Shown: positions 5,413 through 6,166 of the stretch, in pieces | Position numbering within the stretch: position 1 is the first letter of the stretch | Layout of the letters: every line of letters starts with the position of its first letter | NCBI GenBank assembly: GCA_027353395.1 | Contig: DAIEHU010000170.1 | Location: 1-6,166 of the forward strand | Reading direction: 5' to 3' | Length of the DNA: 6,166 bases | Source of the DNA: Desulfobacteraceae bacterium | Lineage (GTDB): Bacteria; Desulfobacterota; Desulfobacteria; Desulfobacterales; Desulfosalsimonadaceae | Position numbers and translations under genes: made by a program | Notes under the pieces: model-generated | Seen by the model: the letters and a program-made list of their open reading frames with translations, nothing else | Database searches by the model: none | Told to the model about the DNA's origin: nothing

Positions 5413-6034
5413 TTCTTCTATTTACAGAATAAACCCGGGTCATCCGGAAATATCGGTGATCCGGGAAGCGGCGAGGATCATTCAAGACGGCGGCATGGTT
5501 GTTTTTCCCACCCGCACGCTATATGGCCTGGGCGTGGATGCGAATAATCCATCGGCCATCAGCCGCCTGTTTCAGGTCAAGGGCCGGGCCGCCGCAAAAC
5601 CGGTTTCCATACTGGTCAAATCCAGGGAAGCTTTGGCATCGCTGGTGCAAGAGATTTCTCCGGCAGCCATCTCCATCATGGATCGCTTCTGGCCGGGCCG
5701 CATCACCCTGGTTTTTCATGCAAGCCCCGGCATGTCATCACTTCTCACCGCCGGAACCGGCAAAATCGGGATTCGCATTCCCGGTCATCCGGTCGCCGCC
5801 GCTCTTGTCAGCGTCCTTTCATATCCCCTCACCGGCACCAGCGCCAATTATTCCGGCCGCCCCGGCGTGAGCCGTATCGAAGACCTGCCCAGGGATTTTT
5901 TAAATCAAATGGACATGATCATCGACGCCGGTCCATTGGAGGGCGGCATGGGCTCCACAGTGATCGATATGACCACCGATCCGCCCCTGATTTTGCGGGA
6001 AGGCGCGGTCTCAAAAAAAGAACTGATTTTTTGA
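5381..6034 (+). CDS. tsaC: L-threonylcarbamoyladenylate synthase (YrdC/Sua5 family)
   Basis: Makes threonylcarbamoyl-AMP from threonine, bicarbonate and ATP, the first step of the universal t6A37 modification of ANN-decoding tRNAs; TsaB/D/E complete it. Family motifs are FPTRTLYGLGVDA (the usual form is PTET-YGLG), KGRAAAKPVSILV (K-x-R plus KP), FWPGRITLV, GKIGIRIPGHP, GTSANYSG (SxN) and GGMGSTVID. It is the short single-domain form, without the C-terminal Sua5 domain. The start is unresolved. Family similarity begins at INPGHPE (from about 5429), but no ATG lies nearby. Candidates are ATG 5288 (deep inside purD-purE), TTG 5381 (chosen: GGA 5 bases upstream, 217 residues), a rare ATT at 5420 (204 residues), or GTG 5456 (192 residues, which drops part of the conserved N-terminus). 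Translation is probably coupled to purD-purE, whose stop is at 5410-5412. The YciO subfamily is an alternative. Confidence 0.85.
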   Translation: MNRKPKNSACNSSIYRINPGHPEISVIREAARIIQDGGMVVFPTRTLYGLGVDANNPSAISRLFQVKGRAAAKPVSILVKSREALASLVQEISPAAISIMDRFWPGRITLVFHASPGMSSLLTAGTGKIGIRIPGHPVAAALVSVLSYPLTGTSANYSGRPGVSRIEDLPRDFLNQMDMIIDAGPLEGGMGSTVIDMTTDPPLILREGAVSKKELIF

Positions 6035-6166
6035 GAATAGGCCCAAGGCAATCACATGCAGAAATTATGTTGAAAGGATTTTCAGGGAGTAATTCCAATC
6101 CCAAATCATAGCGCTATCTTCGTTGGCTCGTCTTCGGCTCCTCAACGTACTAACTGTACACCTCCG
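6035..6166. other. non-coding tail with palindromic, possibly repetitive sequence
   Basis: After the TGA of the YrdC-family gene there is no convincing gene or intrinsic terminator. The last 59 bases are structured: a perfect 10-base palindrome ATAGCGCTAT (6108-6117), then CGTTG (6121-6125) matching CAACG (6143-6147), and GTAC (6147-6150) matching GTAC (6156-6159). The style, GC-rich with nested short inverted repeats and placed just after a gene, resembles one half of a dispersed intergenic palindromic element. The other half would lie beyond the window, so this is inference. Confidence 0.35.

Noticed and set aside
5919..6104. 61-codon minus-strand open frame at the right end
   Set aside because: It starts at a TTG, overlaps the end of the YrdC-family gene antisense, and shows no family features.

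Overview
The window looks like chromosomal housekeeping DNA of a Gram-negative, probably deltaproteobacterial (Desulfobacterota) organism. That assignment is inferred from the protein style, the moderate GC content and an unusual PurD-PurE fusion. No mobile element, CRISPR array, tRNA or rRNA is visible.

Layout. At the left edge (3-47) a few codons may be the end of a plus-strand gene. Converging on it is a minus-strand gene (58-1152) for a secreted, membrane-anchored D-alanyl-D-alanine carboxypeptidase (PBP5/S11 family). It has its own near-consensus promoter (TTGACA-18-TATACT) at 1215-1244. The 535-base gap 1153-1687 holds no convincing gene. It carries this promoter, a 12-base perfect palindrome just upstream of it, a second near-consensus promoter pointing right (1400-1429), and a strong 16-bp hairpin (1601-1639) in front of the first plus-strand gene. 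The ~210-base transcript between the right-facing promoter and the hairpin is either a small RNA or an attenuated leader.

From 1688 to 6034 five tightly spaced plus-strand genes form a probable operon: a DUF1992/DnaJC28-type protein, a two-helix membrane protein with a C-terminal SHOCT-like motif, D-alanine--D-alanine ligase (ddl), a fused purine enzyme (PurD joined to PurE), and a YrdC/Sua5-family threonylcarbamoyl-AMP synthase. The last gene overlaps or abuts purD-purE and has no good start codon. After it, 6035-6166 contains no gene and ends in a structured, possibly repetitive sequence cut by the window edge.

How the genes relate. Ddl makes the D-Ala-D-Ala dipeptide of peptidoglycan precursors and the carboxypeptidase on the other strand trims the terminal D-Ala from the finished wall, so both ends of D-Ala-D-Ala metabolism sit here. 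The purine and tRNA-modification enzymes are general housekeeping functions. The most unusual item is the single-chain PurD-PurE protein, which joins step 2 and the AIR-carboxylation step of purine synthesis. The least explained part is the promoter-hairpin leader at 1400-1645.
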